Positions 10,913 through 22,015 of a stretch of 64,000 nt of DNA are shown one piece after another. Location of the stretch: positions 4,846,001-4,910,000 of the forward strand of contig NC_056420.1 of assembly GCF_905147365.1 (NCBI RefSeq), in the 5' to 3' direction. The DNA is from Aricia agestis (lineage: Eukaryota; Arthropoda; Insecta; Lepidoptera; Lycaenidae). The notes under the pieces are model-generated. The model made no database searches. It was not told the DNA's origin and worked only from the letters and a program-made list of their open reading frames with translations. Numbering within the stretch: position 1 is the first letter of the stretch; the number at the start of each line of letters is the position of its first letter. Position numbers and translations under genes: made by a program.

Positions 10913-11221
10913 ACGCCCATGTTTCCTGTATATGTAAAGGGCGGCGAAAATGATCTTTGCCTGGAACGGATAAATGGCTAGATCGGGTCCTGAGCCCAAA
11001 ATCATAATTTTCGGTGGTGGAGGTCAGGTATCGAGGGCACTTGTGAACCAGACCACTTTAAAATTTGTTGGTTCAAACTTATTAATTATTTTTTTTTGTA
11101 AAAATTTTTACATCTAAGTACTTAGTAGATCTGGTATCTTTTCATGAGGTGTATAAATCTGAAACGAATAAGTAATAATTATGTCATGAAAAGGTTAATT
11201 TTACAAGTTTTTTTGTTTACG

Positions 11222-11365
11222 ATACAGGGGGTGGATGAGGAAACGGATCCCCTGATCTGATAGTAAGTGAACTACCGTCGTCCTTGGAATTTAGAAACCT
11301 GTAACACCAGGGGAGTCACATGTGCGCTGCCGACTTTTTAATAAGGGGTACACTGTTTTCGGCAG
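11222..11365 (-). mobile_element. Diverged LINE/SINE 3' tail
   Basis: On the minus strand this resembles a decayed copy of the tail seen at 13560-13680: the order GCCGAC..., GTAACACCAGGGGAGTCAC, then GATCCCCTGAT and GATGAGGAAACGG parallels the 'rCCGGC...CAGAAGAGC...GTCACCTGATGG...AAACGGG' order of the better copy at 12270. The match is approximate. Confidence 0.45.
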
Positions 11366-12269
11366 TAAAATTTGGACTATGCTATCTAATAGGTTTGAAA
11401 AGATTGACAATATCTGATTGGAGGCAAGACCGGCATATGACGGCCTTTCCTTATGCAAGCTAGACGGACTTCCCCACTATTGCACTTTTAGGTTAGAAAT
11501 ATTTTGCAGGTGATAATAACCAAATAACAAATTAAAGCGATATTAACGAATTGAACACCAGTAATAAGTAAAAGGATCACTCCTTCGTATTTCCTTTATA
11601 TTTTATTTTTTTGGACACACTCCGAATGCGATTACAAAACGGGAAAAAATTGCCGATCGTTTTTTTTTTAACAAGTAGTTACATGTCTGTTTCTAAGGTC
11701 AAACTAACTCTGCAAATACTGTTTTACCCACTAAGCCATATAAAACTATAGTCGTTTAAAATAAGTATATAGAAGTAATTGCCGCTGATGGACTTACCCC
11801 TCAGACGGACTTCCCCAAGTTGACCTTACTCGTTTTATATTTGGCATTTATAGCAGTGCCGAATTTATATTTTTTATGAGAGTAGGCCACTATTTCCGCC
11901 GCCCTATGTACGTGATTTGTATCTATTTAAATCTATATTATCATTCTATATGGACGCCGCCGCTGCCGTCCCATAGGTCGTCCGCCGTGGCCTAAAACGA
12001 TCTACGCCTACCTATTAAGTATTTATAAATCCAGGGCTGGTACTTATGCCGTAGAAAATACGACGACCTCATAGAAAATCAGAGTGATCAATACGTTTTA
12101 ATAGAATTTATAGTGTCCGTAAGCCCAGCCAATTAACTTTTAACTTTTTCCTTGTGTAAGTTTTAATATACATATAAAAATAAATTAAATATAAAATACC
12201 TAATTAAAAGAATAATTAAAAATTTGATTCTTATAATTTAGATTTCAGGCATGACATTTTTGTAACATT
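11366..12269. other. Unassigned spacer
   Basis: No gene or clear element. The phrase AGACGGACTTCCCCA occurs twice (about 11462 and 11803), suggesting parts of one old repeat. Confidence 0.35.
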
Positions 12270-12483
12270 TTTTTCTTTTTTATGAAATAAGGGGGCAAAC
12301 GAGCAAACGGGTCACCTGATGGAAAGCAGCTTCCGTCGCCCATGGACACTCGCAGCATCAGAAGAGCTGCAGGTGCGTTGCCGGCCTTTTAGGAGAGAAT
12401 AGGGCCATCCATATAATAGGGCCTAGGCCCTATTCCCTTCCCTTCCCTACCCTCCTAGGGGAGGGTAGGGAAGGGAAGGGAAT
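12270..12483 (-). mobile_element. LINE-tailed SINE fragment ending in a perfect purine/pyrimidine hairpin
   Basis: Minus-strand copy of the tail GGCCGGCAACGCACCTGCAG / CATCAGGTGACCCGTTTGC with an A-rich end at about 12270-12290. At its far end the TTCCC/ACCC tract forms a perfect 24-bp inverted repeat (12432-12455 and 12460-12483) with a 4-base loop. Confidence 0.75.
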
Positions 12484-12526
12484 CTTTGGTATGTCCGAAA
12501 AACAACCTACGTAACTAGTTGAGCGC

Positions 12527-13009
12527 TTAAGAGGATACACCAGGGGCTAGAGAAATGAAAAAAAAGTACGTGTAATATCTATAGCTGTCTCCCTTACCTC
12601 AAGCCTATACCGCAGAACGCGATAGAGACAACTGCAGAAAATCCAGAAAATCAACGATTCGTTTGTCCTCTGATTCCTTCTCCAAAACTTAACCGATTTA
12701 AGTACTTTTTTCATTAAAGATTAAAATAAGGCTTGAGCTGTGTTCCTATGTTTTGTTTTTTTTTGTATAATCTAGCCAAATCTGTTTTCTGGACGTTTGA
12801 ACACAGCGGAAAATCTGGCCATTTTTTTGGGTTTTTGAACGTTCATATCTTATTTAATAATTAAATTATGAAACAAAAGAAAACATAGGGACATAGTATT
12901 AGTGGCCGTAGATATTCAGGAAAAAAATTATAACTCTACTAGCATTATCCAGGGAGGAAACAGGGGACAACGTTTGTATGGAAAAAAGGGCGGTGTGGAC
13001 TCCTCTTAA
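12527..13009 (+). mobile_element. TTAA-bounded DNA element, copy 1
   Basis: A 483-bp unit beginning TTAAGAGGATACA and ending GTGTGGACTCCTCTTAA, so the ends are short inverted repeats within TTAA. An inverted copy of the same length lies at 37603-38085. The interior is shared (AAAGTACGTGTAATATCTA, GGTATAGG complement, GGACAACG). TTAA borders suggest a piggyBac-like non-autonomous element. No ORF. Confidence 0.8.
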
Positions 13010-13208
13010 CAATCACAGTGGAGTCATGGACTGAACGTGAAAAGTATTTTGGAGGATTCATTATTTAGATAAAGGCGATTTTATTTGTTTGTTCTTTTGA
13101 TACCGCACCACGTCAACTACCAGTTATGTAAGAGATATATATTATATTCTGTGGTAAGAGTAACATTGTCTGAATGGAAAATCTTGTTTGTATGGAATTT
13201 ACCTTTAT

Positions 13209-13249
13209 CTTATATCTTTAAACGAGCAATTCTCTGTCAAATAGCTAGT
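13209..13249 (+). mobile_element. Internally deleted mini-Helitron
   Basis: About 41 bp that join the 5' start TTATATCTTTAAACGAGCA to the 3' end GTCAAATAGCTAGT of the Helitron family seen whole at 57753-57955. Everything between, including the 3' hairpin, is missing. Confidence 0.6.
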
Positions 13250-13353
13250 TCGATATTATGATTATTTTTAACCGCTAAACCGATACTAGGTACCATCTGC
13301 AGTTGCAGTTAGGCAGTTAGGTAGTTTTTGAAGAAAACTAGATACAAGAGAAA

Positions 13354-13686
13354 AGATGCTTCGGCACGAATGGGTCGGCTCGCCCGGAGAAATACCACGT
13401 TCTCACAGAAAACCGGCGTGAAACAGCGCTTGCGCTGTGTTTCGCCGAGTGAGTGAGTTTACCGGAGGCCCAATCCCCTACACTTTTCCTTTCCCTACCC
13501 TCTTTTATTTCCTTCCCTACCCTCCCCTATTCCCTTCCGTACCCTCCCCTATTACCCTATTCCCTCTTAAAAGGCCGGCAACGCACCTGTAGCTCTTCTG
13601 ATGCTGCGAGTGTCTATGGGCGACGGAAGTTGCTTTCCATCAGGTGACCCGTTTGCTCGTTTGCCCCTTATTTCATAAAAAAAAAG
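13354..13686 (+). mobile_element. SINE with LINE-derived 3' tail, copy 1
   Basis: The 5' head has GATGCTTCGGCACGAATGGG, then CACAGAAAACCGGCGTGAAA and a CAGCGC/GCGCTG hairpin (13426-13440). A CCCTATTCCCTTCC pyrimidine tract follows, then a tail GGCCGGCAACGCACCTG...CATCAGGTGACCCGTTTGC and poly-A. The tail encodes LKGRQRTCSSSDAASVYG, the C-terminus of the LINE protein seen at 51711-52205, so it shares its 3' end with that LINE. Confidence 0.8.
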
Positions 13687-14241
13687 AACTACGAGGTTTC
13701 GGTGTCAGTCCTCGCCTAATAAACACCTTCAAGTAAAACTTCAAAATTGTCCGTAAATAAGTTTTGCTTGAATGTTAAATTCCAATTAAACGACCTGAAT
13801 ATAAATTAAGTTCAGACAGTCAAGAAAGAGAGACGCAAACAAAATGTTCTAAACGAAATCACGATCGAATGGTGGTTTTTCCACAGACAACGTCTCTGTA
13901 AGTACATAGTTCATATTAGTTGGCTATGAGTTATGACTAGCAGGTTACCTATGTTAGTACCAGGCATTTAAAGGCCATAGCCAGTCAGTAGAGGCCAATG
14001 TAAAATCAGGATCCACGTGACCTTCTAGAACAATTCATGTTTACGAGGTGGCCCCAGCGCGACGGCCTCAGAAGTCAGAGGCCGGGCCCTGCCAATAAAA
14101 CATATTCTACTATGATTTATTTCGCTTTTTGTCGCACGTTGCAATGCACTCGTGCCGGAGTCATGATTGTGTGAGCAGATTTATGCTATTAGATATATAA
14201 ATATGATCCCTTTTCCTAACTGTCATAATAATTACTAGGTA
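13687..14241. other. Unassigned spacer
   Basis: No gene seen. It includes a short GC-richer patch near 14045-14095. Confidence 0.35.
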
Positions 14242-14404
14242 CCATCGAGGAAGTTGATTCCTATGCAATTGGCAGACCAACGTTATTTGGTCGAATATGT
14301 CAATTCAATGTTAATTGTGATCTGTCAGCTGGGTTTGACGTAAGTCGTAACGCAACCAAACTACTTAGGTCCCCGATTTGCATAGGTATCAACTTCTCTG
14401 ATAG
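14242..14404. mobile_element. MITE with 28-bp inverted ends, copy 1
   Basis: The ends are inverted repeats around GAAGTTGATTCCTATGCAA, with TA on each side (14240-14241, 14405-14406), which fits a Tc1/mariner-type MITE. A second copy is at 61880-62039; both share CAGACCAACGTTATTTGGTC and GTTAATTGTGATCTGTC. Confidence 0.85.
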
Positions 14405-14996
14405 TACATACATATTACTGAATATTCTACTAAACTCTTGGATTTTTTTAAAATATGGATGTATGTAAAGTATATTTACTTATAGTGTATGTATATTAGT
14501 GTTTATTTCTAAAATAGTTTAGTTTTATACTTATTAACTTTATATTAGATTGGTATATATGTTTTAAATTCTAATAAACTGTATGTAAAGACGGCTATCA
14601 TAATAGACTGGTAGAGTCTTCTGTTTGCAAGAATTAAGAAAGTTTTGTTGCTTAACTAAGGTTGTAAGGGAATTATTTGTACAGCCTTATGCCAATGGAT
14701 TTACTAACATACTTAAGTATACAGTATACACCGTATTAAACGTAAATAAAGTAATACGAAGAAACAAGATAAGAAGATCACGATAGTTTGAAGAGTAGTG
14801 GGTAGCGTGTTGGAACACCGCTCCTGCGACCACCTAATAAAATAAATTGGATAACCTGTTTTAAATTACAAATTCCGATATCGAAGTCTGACGCTTAGAA
14901 CATTGTAGGTCCTTGTTATATCCTTGGTAACACAGGTACAACTTTTATAAATCTTCCTAGTCCTTAAGGATCTTGTTGACAACATATTATTTATAC
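14405..14996. other. Unassigned AT-rich spacer
   Basis: No gene or repeat recognised. Confidence 0.35.
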
Positions 14997-15370
14997 GTGG
15001 GAGAGCCATGCTTCGGCACGAATGGGCCGGCTCGACCGGATATGTACCACGTTCTCACAGAAAACCAGCGTGAAACAGCGCTTGCGCTGTGTTTCGCCGA
15101 GTGAGTGAGTTTACCGGAGGCCCAATCCCCTAACTCCTACCCTATTCCCTTCCCTACCCTCAACTTTTCCCTTCCCTTCCCTTCCCTTCCCTTCCCTTCC
15201 CTACCCTCAACTATTCCCTTCCCTTCCCTTCCCTACCCTCCCCTATTACCCTATTCCCTCTTATAAGCTCTTCTGATGCTGCTAGTGTTCATGGGCGACG
15301 GAAGTTGCTTTCTATCAGGTGACCCGTTTGCTCGTTTGCCCCCTTATTTTATAAAAAAAAAATAAAAAAA
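14997..15370 (+). mobile_element. SINE with LINE-derived 3' tail, copy 2
   Basis: Same layout as the copy at 13354: head GTGGGAGAGCCATGCTTCGG, hairpin CAGCGCTTGCGCTG, then an expanded (TTCCC)n/CTACCCTC tract at 15140-15255, then the tail. Part of the tail (GGCCGGCAACGCACCTG) is missing between the tract and AGCTCTTCTGATGC. It ends in poly-A. Confidence 0.83.
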
Positions 15371-16362
15371 ATATGACATCAGATACAAAATTGTAGTTCA
15401 AGGAATATTACAGGTGTCTACGACTCTACAATCACGTATGACAAAGATGATCTCTATGTCTTTCTGCAGTCGTCCGATTTTTGGAAATCGCCTGTTATTA
15501 ATGCAATATGGGTGGACATTAACAGTGTACTAGACACTTATTGGAATTCAAATTATTACATAACTACCCTTTCTTTCAAGCTTCAGCAGTGTAGTTTTGC
15601 TGTTAACTGCTATTAGGTACTAGATGGTACTAGGTACTAGTTTCTCTGTAGTCAGGTTAAAATAGGCTTTACTTTTCGGTGTTTCGAGAAGTTTGGATGC
15701 ATAAAGGTAACATCTCTATTCAAATATTAAAGTTTTAAATTAAAACTTTCGGGATATCTATTCTTCTATTCTGTGCTTCCGAAATGGAAGAAAAGTACTA
15801 ATTTGAAACTAATATTAAATGAAGGTACTCAGACACACTTTCTTTCTGTTGCAAGAAGGCGGCTTACGTTCAAAAGGTTTTCCAGTTACATTTACTGAAT
15901 CTTTCGCCCCTATTTCCTTTGCTCTCGTCATATTGGCCCAACAAAGTAGGCTGAGATTCCGGTTGTTTATTGTTGGTTAATTAACAGTCATTATGGGTCT
16001 GTCGGTCCGCAGGACGTGGACAATCGGTGCCATTATTTTGTCAGTCCGAGCTCAGTGCCCCGTACGCGCAGGCCACGTAGTGAATTGACAGTTCCAGAAC
16101 GAGGCATGAACAAAAACACAAGATTCTCCCAAGATACATGTTCAAGTACGTGTGTAAATGTATGCGTAAGTAATAATTAGTTTATGTGCATGAAATACAC
16201 ACACGATACCTTGCATACCTACACAGTGACTACCAAAGTAAAAGCGACGACGGTGGTGATAAAATTTAAAAATTAAACGTTAAACATCGTATGTCTGGTT
16301 AAGCGTCCAGTTTCTTGACAGTACTTACTAGTTACTATGTACTTTCTCTATTATTAATAATT
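15371..16362. other. Unassigned spacer
   Basis: No convincing ORF, exon or element ends. Confidence 0.35.
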
Positions 16363-16687
16363 ACTAGACGTTCCGCGCGGCTTCGCCCGCGTAAAGTAGA
16401 TACTTATTTCACAGAAAAATTAGTCCACAAAAAGCCTATGACCCTTCACGTGGTCTACTGCTTATCTGATCCAAATAACAGAAAAAATGCTCTAGTAGTT
16501 CGTGAGATAAGCCCTGTCAAATAATTTCCCCCGTTATTCCACATTTTCCTCTATCCCTTTCTCAATAACTGAGCTATCTAACATTAAAATAATTTTTCAA
16601 ATCGGACCTGTAGTTCCTGAGATTAGCGCGTTCAAACAAAAAAACAAATTAACAAACTCTTCCCCTTTATAATATTCGTATAGATTA
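16363..16687 (-). mobile_element. Helitron-like element
   Basis: Minus orientation: the 3' end is ACTAGACGTTCCGCGCGG on the plus strand (CTAG plus GC hairpin CGCGCGG/GGCTTCGCCCGCG). The 5' end is TTTATAATATTCGTATAGA at the right. It contains TTTTTCAAATCGGACC, the usual interior phrase. No ORF. Confidence 0.8.
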
Positions 16688-16825
16688 TGGATACCTAGTA
16701 CATACAATATACATAGTAAATATACTTTGAAATCCCTGGACCTTTACTTTAGATGTAAAAAACTGCTTGTAAATACAAAACTTCTAGGCCAATTTGAAAG
16801 AAATGCACACATGTATCATTTATGT

Positions 16826-17016
16826 TATATATAAAAATAAGTCGAGTTTTCCGTTCTGACACTACAACTCCAGAACGCACGAACCGATTTCCACGGTTTG
16901 GCAGTCGTTGTAAAGGTCTCGGGCTCCGTAAAGTCTATAGAAAAAAACTTCAAGAGAAAAGCAGGAAAACAGGGAAAATCATTTTATGGCAAAACAACGT
17001 TTGCCAGGACAGCTAG
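16826..17016 (+). mobile_element. Helitron-like element, second 3'-end type
   Basis: Starts near TATATATAAAAATAAGTCG and ends CAACGTTTGCCAGGACAGCTAGT. The same 3' end occurs inverted at 26823. It contains CGAACCGATTTCCACGG. Confidence 0.7.
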
Positions 17017-17048
17017 TACTATATACTTAGTAGTAACTGTTTAGTAAA

Positions 17049-17339
17049 AGCAGCGTTTTACCCTGAAATAAAACGCTTATTAAATACTTACCTTATTTGA
17101 AGCATAATAATTTATTTAGGCACTCCCTTTTTACGCAGATTTTACCTCCTTTTCTTTCCTGAATATTGGTAGCTCTGTCACCTTGGCGCCATCATCGAGC
17201 AGGTAGAGGGAGAATTCCCGCTAGACTATGATCGTTGATGTATCATTGAGTCGAAATCACACCAGGCAGAAATAAAAAAGTTATGCTTCAAATAAGGTAA
17301 GTATTTAATAAGCGTTTTATTTCAGGGTAAAACGCTGCT
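17049..17339. repeat. Perfect 58-bp inverted repeat beside the DIRS-like element
   Basis: 17049-17106 and 17282-17339 are exact inverted copies (AGCAGCGTTTTACCCTGAAA at the outer ends). Between them, 17089-17222 is an inverted copy of 21909-22042, the right-hand end of the DIRS-like element. It includes TGCTCGATGATGGCGCCAAG on the complementary strand. This is an element end or internal complementary region, rearranged or nested. Confidence 0.85.
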
Positions 17340-17599
17340 ATTAAACACTTGACCGTTATTTGAAGCATAATAATTGAGACGTGTTTGTTATCGCCTGGTG
17401 ATGATGTACGCCAATGTGACAAATAAAAGTAAGACGCCAATGTGAAAAGAAAATATAACAATATAAAATAAAAATAGTAATTCCTTGTGGGAATACTTAA
17501 AAAACTTTATAAATGAATATATAGGTGATATAAGAGTGATGGAATAGAAAATCCAGTGTTCAACAACTTTTTTACACAATTATTACACTAAAAACTGAT

Positions 17600-18460
17600 T
17601 GACAAATCAAAAATACAACTTGTAAAAGCTTTGATATGGACATAATGAAATCAACTAAAGGAACAAAATAATTCCTTAAATCGTTAGAATTAGATAAAAG
17701 TACTAGTTTTTTGTACCGATTTTCAATAACGGCCCCAAAAGTATTTCATGAATGGATACATTGTCTATCCAACTTTCAGCCATAGCTGAGCGGACGTTAC
17801 CGCTTTGATACCGCCAGCTAAAGGCGACAGATGGTTTTCCTCGCAAACTCGTAAATAAATTGCTCATTTACCTTCGATAATCGCTACGCCTGCGATGAAA
17901 AAAGTGATTACAGCATTGCTTAAAATCTTCCAGCTAGATTGCCTAGAATCAAACTGTTCGTTTTAGTTATGACTAAATAAATTAATCACATTAAATAATT
18001 TTAAACAACTGTATTCTTAAAGTGTGTAAGATCATGTACACGTCTGCCCGCCGAAAACAAAAGCAAAATATCTGTATGTCTAGAAAATACAAATAAATTA
18101 CTTGCGTCAACTGGCGTCAACAGTATAAGACTTCAATAAGTTTTTAATTTATGTTGTACAAGCTTTTTCAATGCAATAGATTTTAACATGTTTTACCAAA
18201 CCGTAAGAACTTAAAGGGCCAGAAATCTCTGTATCAGACATGAAAGATATTATCTACTTATGTAAGAAAATAGTGTAAGTAAGAGACCTCAATCTATTAA
18301 AAATAGATAAGCTAAGAATTTTGCAAGGACTGTGGCCGTCGGCTTGTGAGCATTATAGCATCACATCTGTGAAACTTACACCAGGATAACCATCTATACC
18401 AGGCAACTTTATAAGTTTTGAGAGTAGAAGGTCGCCATGATAATAACAATAATTTTATAT
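17600..18460 (-). pseudogene. DIRS tyrosine-recombinase remnant
   Basis: On the minus strand from about 18440, one frame reads STLKTYKVAWYRWLSWC, the typical start of a DIRS/PAT recombinase core. Further fragments ISDTEISGP and LVKHVKSIALKK follow across frameshifts near 18245-18170. RYQSGNVRSAMAESWI is seen near 17800. The catalytic residues cannot be placed with confidence. It would have catalysed circular-intermediate integration. Confidence 0.62.
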
Positions 18461-18737
18461 GGTTATCATCTCAGCCTCAGAAATTTTACAATTTTACGAC
18501 CACCCCCGCATTTCTATACTCCCAGGGTCATTTCCTGATCTTTGGAAGAGGGACCGTAAGAGACCGTTGAAATGTCGATTGTGCATTTCTCCAGATCGCG
18601 AATCGTATACGGTGCTGCTATTGCACTCAACTTGAGATCTGCCCGCCAAAATACTCGTTCCCAGCGTGGAATCACTAGGAGATAAATTTTTTGAGCCTGA
18701 TTTAGGTTAGCCAGGACTTTGGGTATTAATTAAACAC

Positions 18738-19260
18738 CTAGGCTAGGGGGTACTCATGAGAAAAGGTATCGTGATATAAACTTGATTGATCGGTCAGGTC
18801 GAGAGTTACATAATTAGTCATTACACGAGCTTCGGCGGAAGCAAATAGATCGGTCACACAAGTAAGCCGCATTTTTTTATCTTCTCCGTGCAAAAAGTTA
18901 ACAGATTTGGGAATGATCCTATAACTCGAAAAATCTGAATGGTTATGTCCATCAGGGCATCTGACCTGGTGCAACCTTCGTCCCAAATATAGGTTATAGC
19001 TGTTCGATTGTCGTTCTGCCAAAGAACTGTCGAGCGAGCAGAGTCTGGTGCTGACCTCGGAGAAGCAGAGCGCTAGAAGCTCTTTCTGATTGTAATGCAT
19101 GAAATTTTCTTATGCTGACCATGTCCCCGTTAAGGAAAGGTGGTCGAGTTGAGCACCATAAGCTAGGTCCGACGCATCTGTTGTCAAGCAGTGCGATGGT
19201 GGGCTCCAATGAATGGAAGTTGATAGATGATGACTTTGCAACCACCACCGAAGATCGTCG
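18738..19260 (-). pseudogene. DIRS RNase H-like and linker remnant
   Basis: Minus-strand fragments WWLQSHHLSTSIHWSPPSH, TDASDLAYGAQLD, LSLTGTWS and then MHYNQKELLAL match the RNase H part of DIRS Pol, where TDAS and the NQKE block are conserved. Downstream comes MTNYVTLDLTDQSSLYHD and FSHEYPLA, a conserved block after RNase H in insect DIRS elements. Two overlapping frames are needed, with a stop after TWS. Confidence 0.78.
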
Positions 19261-19439
19261 CTAAACGTAACGCTTGTCTCGGTAGAGAGCAGCGATACGG
19301 AAATGCGGACTTATCCAAGTCTATGAGAAGAGACAAGAGAGCTCGGTAATGTAGCATTCAGTACTATGAAACTGGCGAAGTTCAAGAGACCGAGGATGAA
19401 CTGCAAGGTCTTTAGATCTACCAGTCTCTTTGTCAGGAC

Positions 19440-19895
19440 TCAGGACTGGTAAAAAAAATGGTCAAAACTTTTGATGAATTTTAGACATTTTCTCTCGTCT
19501 TTGAAGCAAAATCTGGACATGCTTCTGTAGGATTATTTTGTTTTAATAAGCAATAAGATAATTGTCCTAATAAACGATGATAGGCAGAACTTGCTCTCTG
19601 AGGGTTTGTTTAACCCGATTGGTCAGGGAAGCAGGTGACCGGACAATAAGCAAGTAATTTGCAGCAACTGTCCCTTGTATACAGACGTCGGAGCCGTCAG
19701 TGCGATGGAGCGACTGCCAGGTAAAATAAGCTTGGGACAGGTATATTTTGCAAAGCTAATCTTTGGGTTGCAAAACAAAACTGTCATTAGTTGAACATTT
19801 ATGAGCCCGAATGGCTGAGTCAAAACATAATCGAATAGAGTGGAAAGATTGAAAATAGGACGGCAGGACCCGTCGACCTTAGGGACCAGAAACAT
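19440..19895 (-). pseudogene. DIRS reverse-transcriptase remnant
   Basis: From 19895 leftward: MFLVPKVDGSCRPIFNLS, DYVLTQPFGLINVQL and VYKGQLLQITCL are the DIRS RT fingers/palm. After a frameshift at about 19625, SLTNRVKQTLREQVLPIIVY follows. The catalytic YLDD position then reads Tyr-stop-Asp-Asn (19561-19575), so the active site is destroyed. Confidence 0.85.
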
Positions 19896-20257
19896 TGTCG
19901 AAATAAAACTTGGCTAGGGGCTGGCAACTATATGCTGGGAATATCATTTGTCGAATTTGGAGATACTTACATATCCTCCGACTCTGTGGTAAAAAAAAAT
20001 GATTTTGGTTTATTTTTTGAATGAACCGAGGTGGTTTCTCCATGAATGGTATGCGGTACCCTTTTAGAATCTTTATAATAATAACCTGGAGCATCTAGGC
20101 GCTGCCAACGAGAAACGGCGGTAAAACTTCAAAGTTTGACCCGCTCTGAATTTTTGATTGTCAGTACTTACGTTTTTTGGCATTCCCGAGATCCGAAAGA
20201 GAAGCGGCACGTTCACGGGTACTTTTGCCGTGGAAGTTCCCTCAGTTGTCCAATCGA

Positions 20258-20650
20258 GCTCCTATCGAGTGAAAGGAACTTCGTGCATTGCCAGGCATTG
20301 ACCGTGTTATTTCTTTGTCCCTGTGGGGGACGATTGTAAGAACAGCCTTGCGCAGGTTGGTGATCATGGGAAATGTGCGAGCTAGCACAACATCCCTGAG
20401 ACATACCCTGCGCGGGTATATAACACTTTTTCTACCCCTGCGGGGGTAGGCTAAGCTCTCGAGTGAAAAGAACTTCGTGCATTGCTAGGCATTGACCGTG
20501 GTTCAGAATTAATTGTTTGTCCCTGCGGGGGACGATTGTAAGAACAGCCTTGCCGCAGGCTGGTCAGCATGAGAAATGTGCGAGCTAGCACAACATCCAT
20601 GAGACATACCCTGCGCAGATATACAACTCTTAGCCTGCCCCTGCGGGTGG
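20258..20650 (-). repeat. 197-bp tandem duplication in the DIRS gag region
   Basis: Two units (20258-20454 and 20455-about 20650) share GAACTTCGTGCATTGC, GACGATTGTAAGAACAGCC and GTGCGAGCTAGCACAACATCC. The minus-strand reading of the first is rich in glycine, proline and arginine, as gag C-termini often are. Confidence 0.8.
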
Positions 20651-22015
20651 CGGCGAGTCAAACTGTTCCTCTAGAATCCGCTTGCGCAGCGGCAGCAACA
20701 TTATTCCGACTATTCGCAACAAAGGTTTTGCGAGCTCCCTCAGTCTTTTCGAGTAGTGACACCAGCAACTTGGAATTAACTTAGATAAAATGATTGCAAG
20801 AACTGGGTCGTGAACGAAATTGATAATTGCATTTCGTCTCATTTGAGAACCTCAGCTCTATCTCAAAGCTCAGCTCAGACCACAAATTAATTGAAGTAAC
20901 TCTGACGTTGTGATACAAATCCTTAACGGTTTCATTTAACCTTCAGGGGTCAAACTTGAAGCGTGTGACCATTGTAACAATTTCTTAAGAGCAGATTCCA
21001 ATGCTCCGCGCTGCATAAATACGCAATATAATAATGCCGCGTATGATTTGTGCACGTGAGATCTAAAAATTTAAGCTCATCTCTAAATCAACAAAAACTA
21101 GTATATGATTATAAGATTCTTGAACTTCAGAATAACGAACTTCTGACCATTCGTTAGTATGTTGAATATTTATTTAATATAACCAAAACCCCCAAAAGAG
21201 AAGTTTTCGTAACGGACGTTTCTTTAAGTTTTGTTTCAATTTCAAAAGCAAGATTCGGTTATAAAGAATTGCTAACGGTAATTTCATTTTCATTTGATTT
21301 GCTATACAATTCCCGACTGACATTATCGTCGACGCAACTGCATGACCTTGAAAAATAGATCGGTTTTTGCTTTGTGAAGTTTGCTGTGTGAAGTAGAAGT
21401 CGATGACGAGCTCGAATCATTTGTTCAACTACTACTATTAGATGACCTTGCACGAGAACAAGGCCTTTTTTATTAACCACATTAGTGGGTAGTTTCAAAT
21501 CTAACGTTAGCTGGTGTCACTACCGAATCATGAACAAATTCACATTCGTTATTCATTATTAATAGCTACCTTAACCTAGGAAAGAACACAAACACAAGAA
21601 CTTAACTAGAAAATTAATATTTAAAAATTTAAATGTAGTATTTAAATTTATAATCGTTATAGTAACGATACGAACGATAAATCGTTATTAATATGAAATG
21701 TTCATCTTTTCTTAAGAAAAAATGTATAAAAATATAACTTACGTGAATTACCAAAACACTTGAAAAACGGTAAAAACACAACACTGAAATTATTTAATTT
21801 TTTACTTAAATTATATAACTAGGAGTTATATAATAAGGAGGTATAATACGTAATGACTTCTGAGCACTACTGTGCGGTGCGGAAAACAAAACGCCAATGA
21901 TCATATTCGAGCGGGAATTCTCCCTCTACCTGCTCGATGATGGCGCCAAGGTTGACAGAGCTACCAACATTCAGGAAAGAAAAGGAGGTAAAATCTACGG
22001 AAACGGATGTGCCTA

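Larger units (their letters stand above)
9867..10921. mobile_element. Inner hAT-like element with poly-G/poly-C ends
   Basis: The left end CGTGGGCGTACC and right end (inverted) CATGGGCGTACC are flanked by an exact 8-bp duplication TTTCCTGT at 9859-9866 and 10922-10929. It starts with long G-runs (9881-9905) and ends with C-runs. Without the TRIM it carries it would be about 326 bp. No ORF of its own. Confidence 0.85.
9650..10992. mobile_element. Outer hAT-like element of a three-level nest
   Basis: The left end is CAGGGCCCGATCTA; the right end is its inverted copy CAGGACCCGATCTA (13 of 14 match). An exact 8-bp target duplication AGCCCAAA lies at 9642-9649 and 10993-11000. An 8-bp duplication and CAG ends fit the hAT superfamily. 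No transposase ORF is present, so it is non-autonomous. Its interior is interrupted by the element at 9867-10921. Confidence 0.87.

Noticed and set aside
17388..17579. Hydrophobic 63-codon frame resembling a membrane protein
   Set aside because: AT-rich DNA gives Phe/Ile/Leu codons; it lies within the decayed DIRS-like element and has no gene context.
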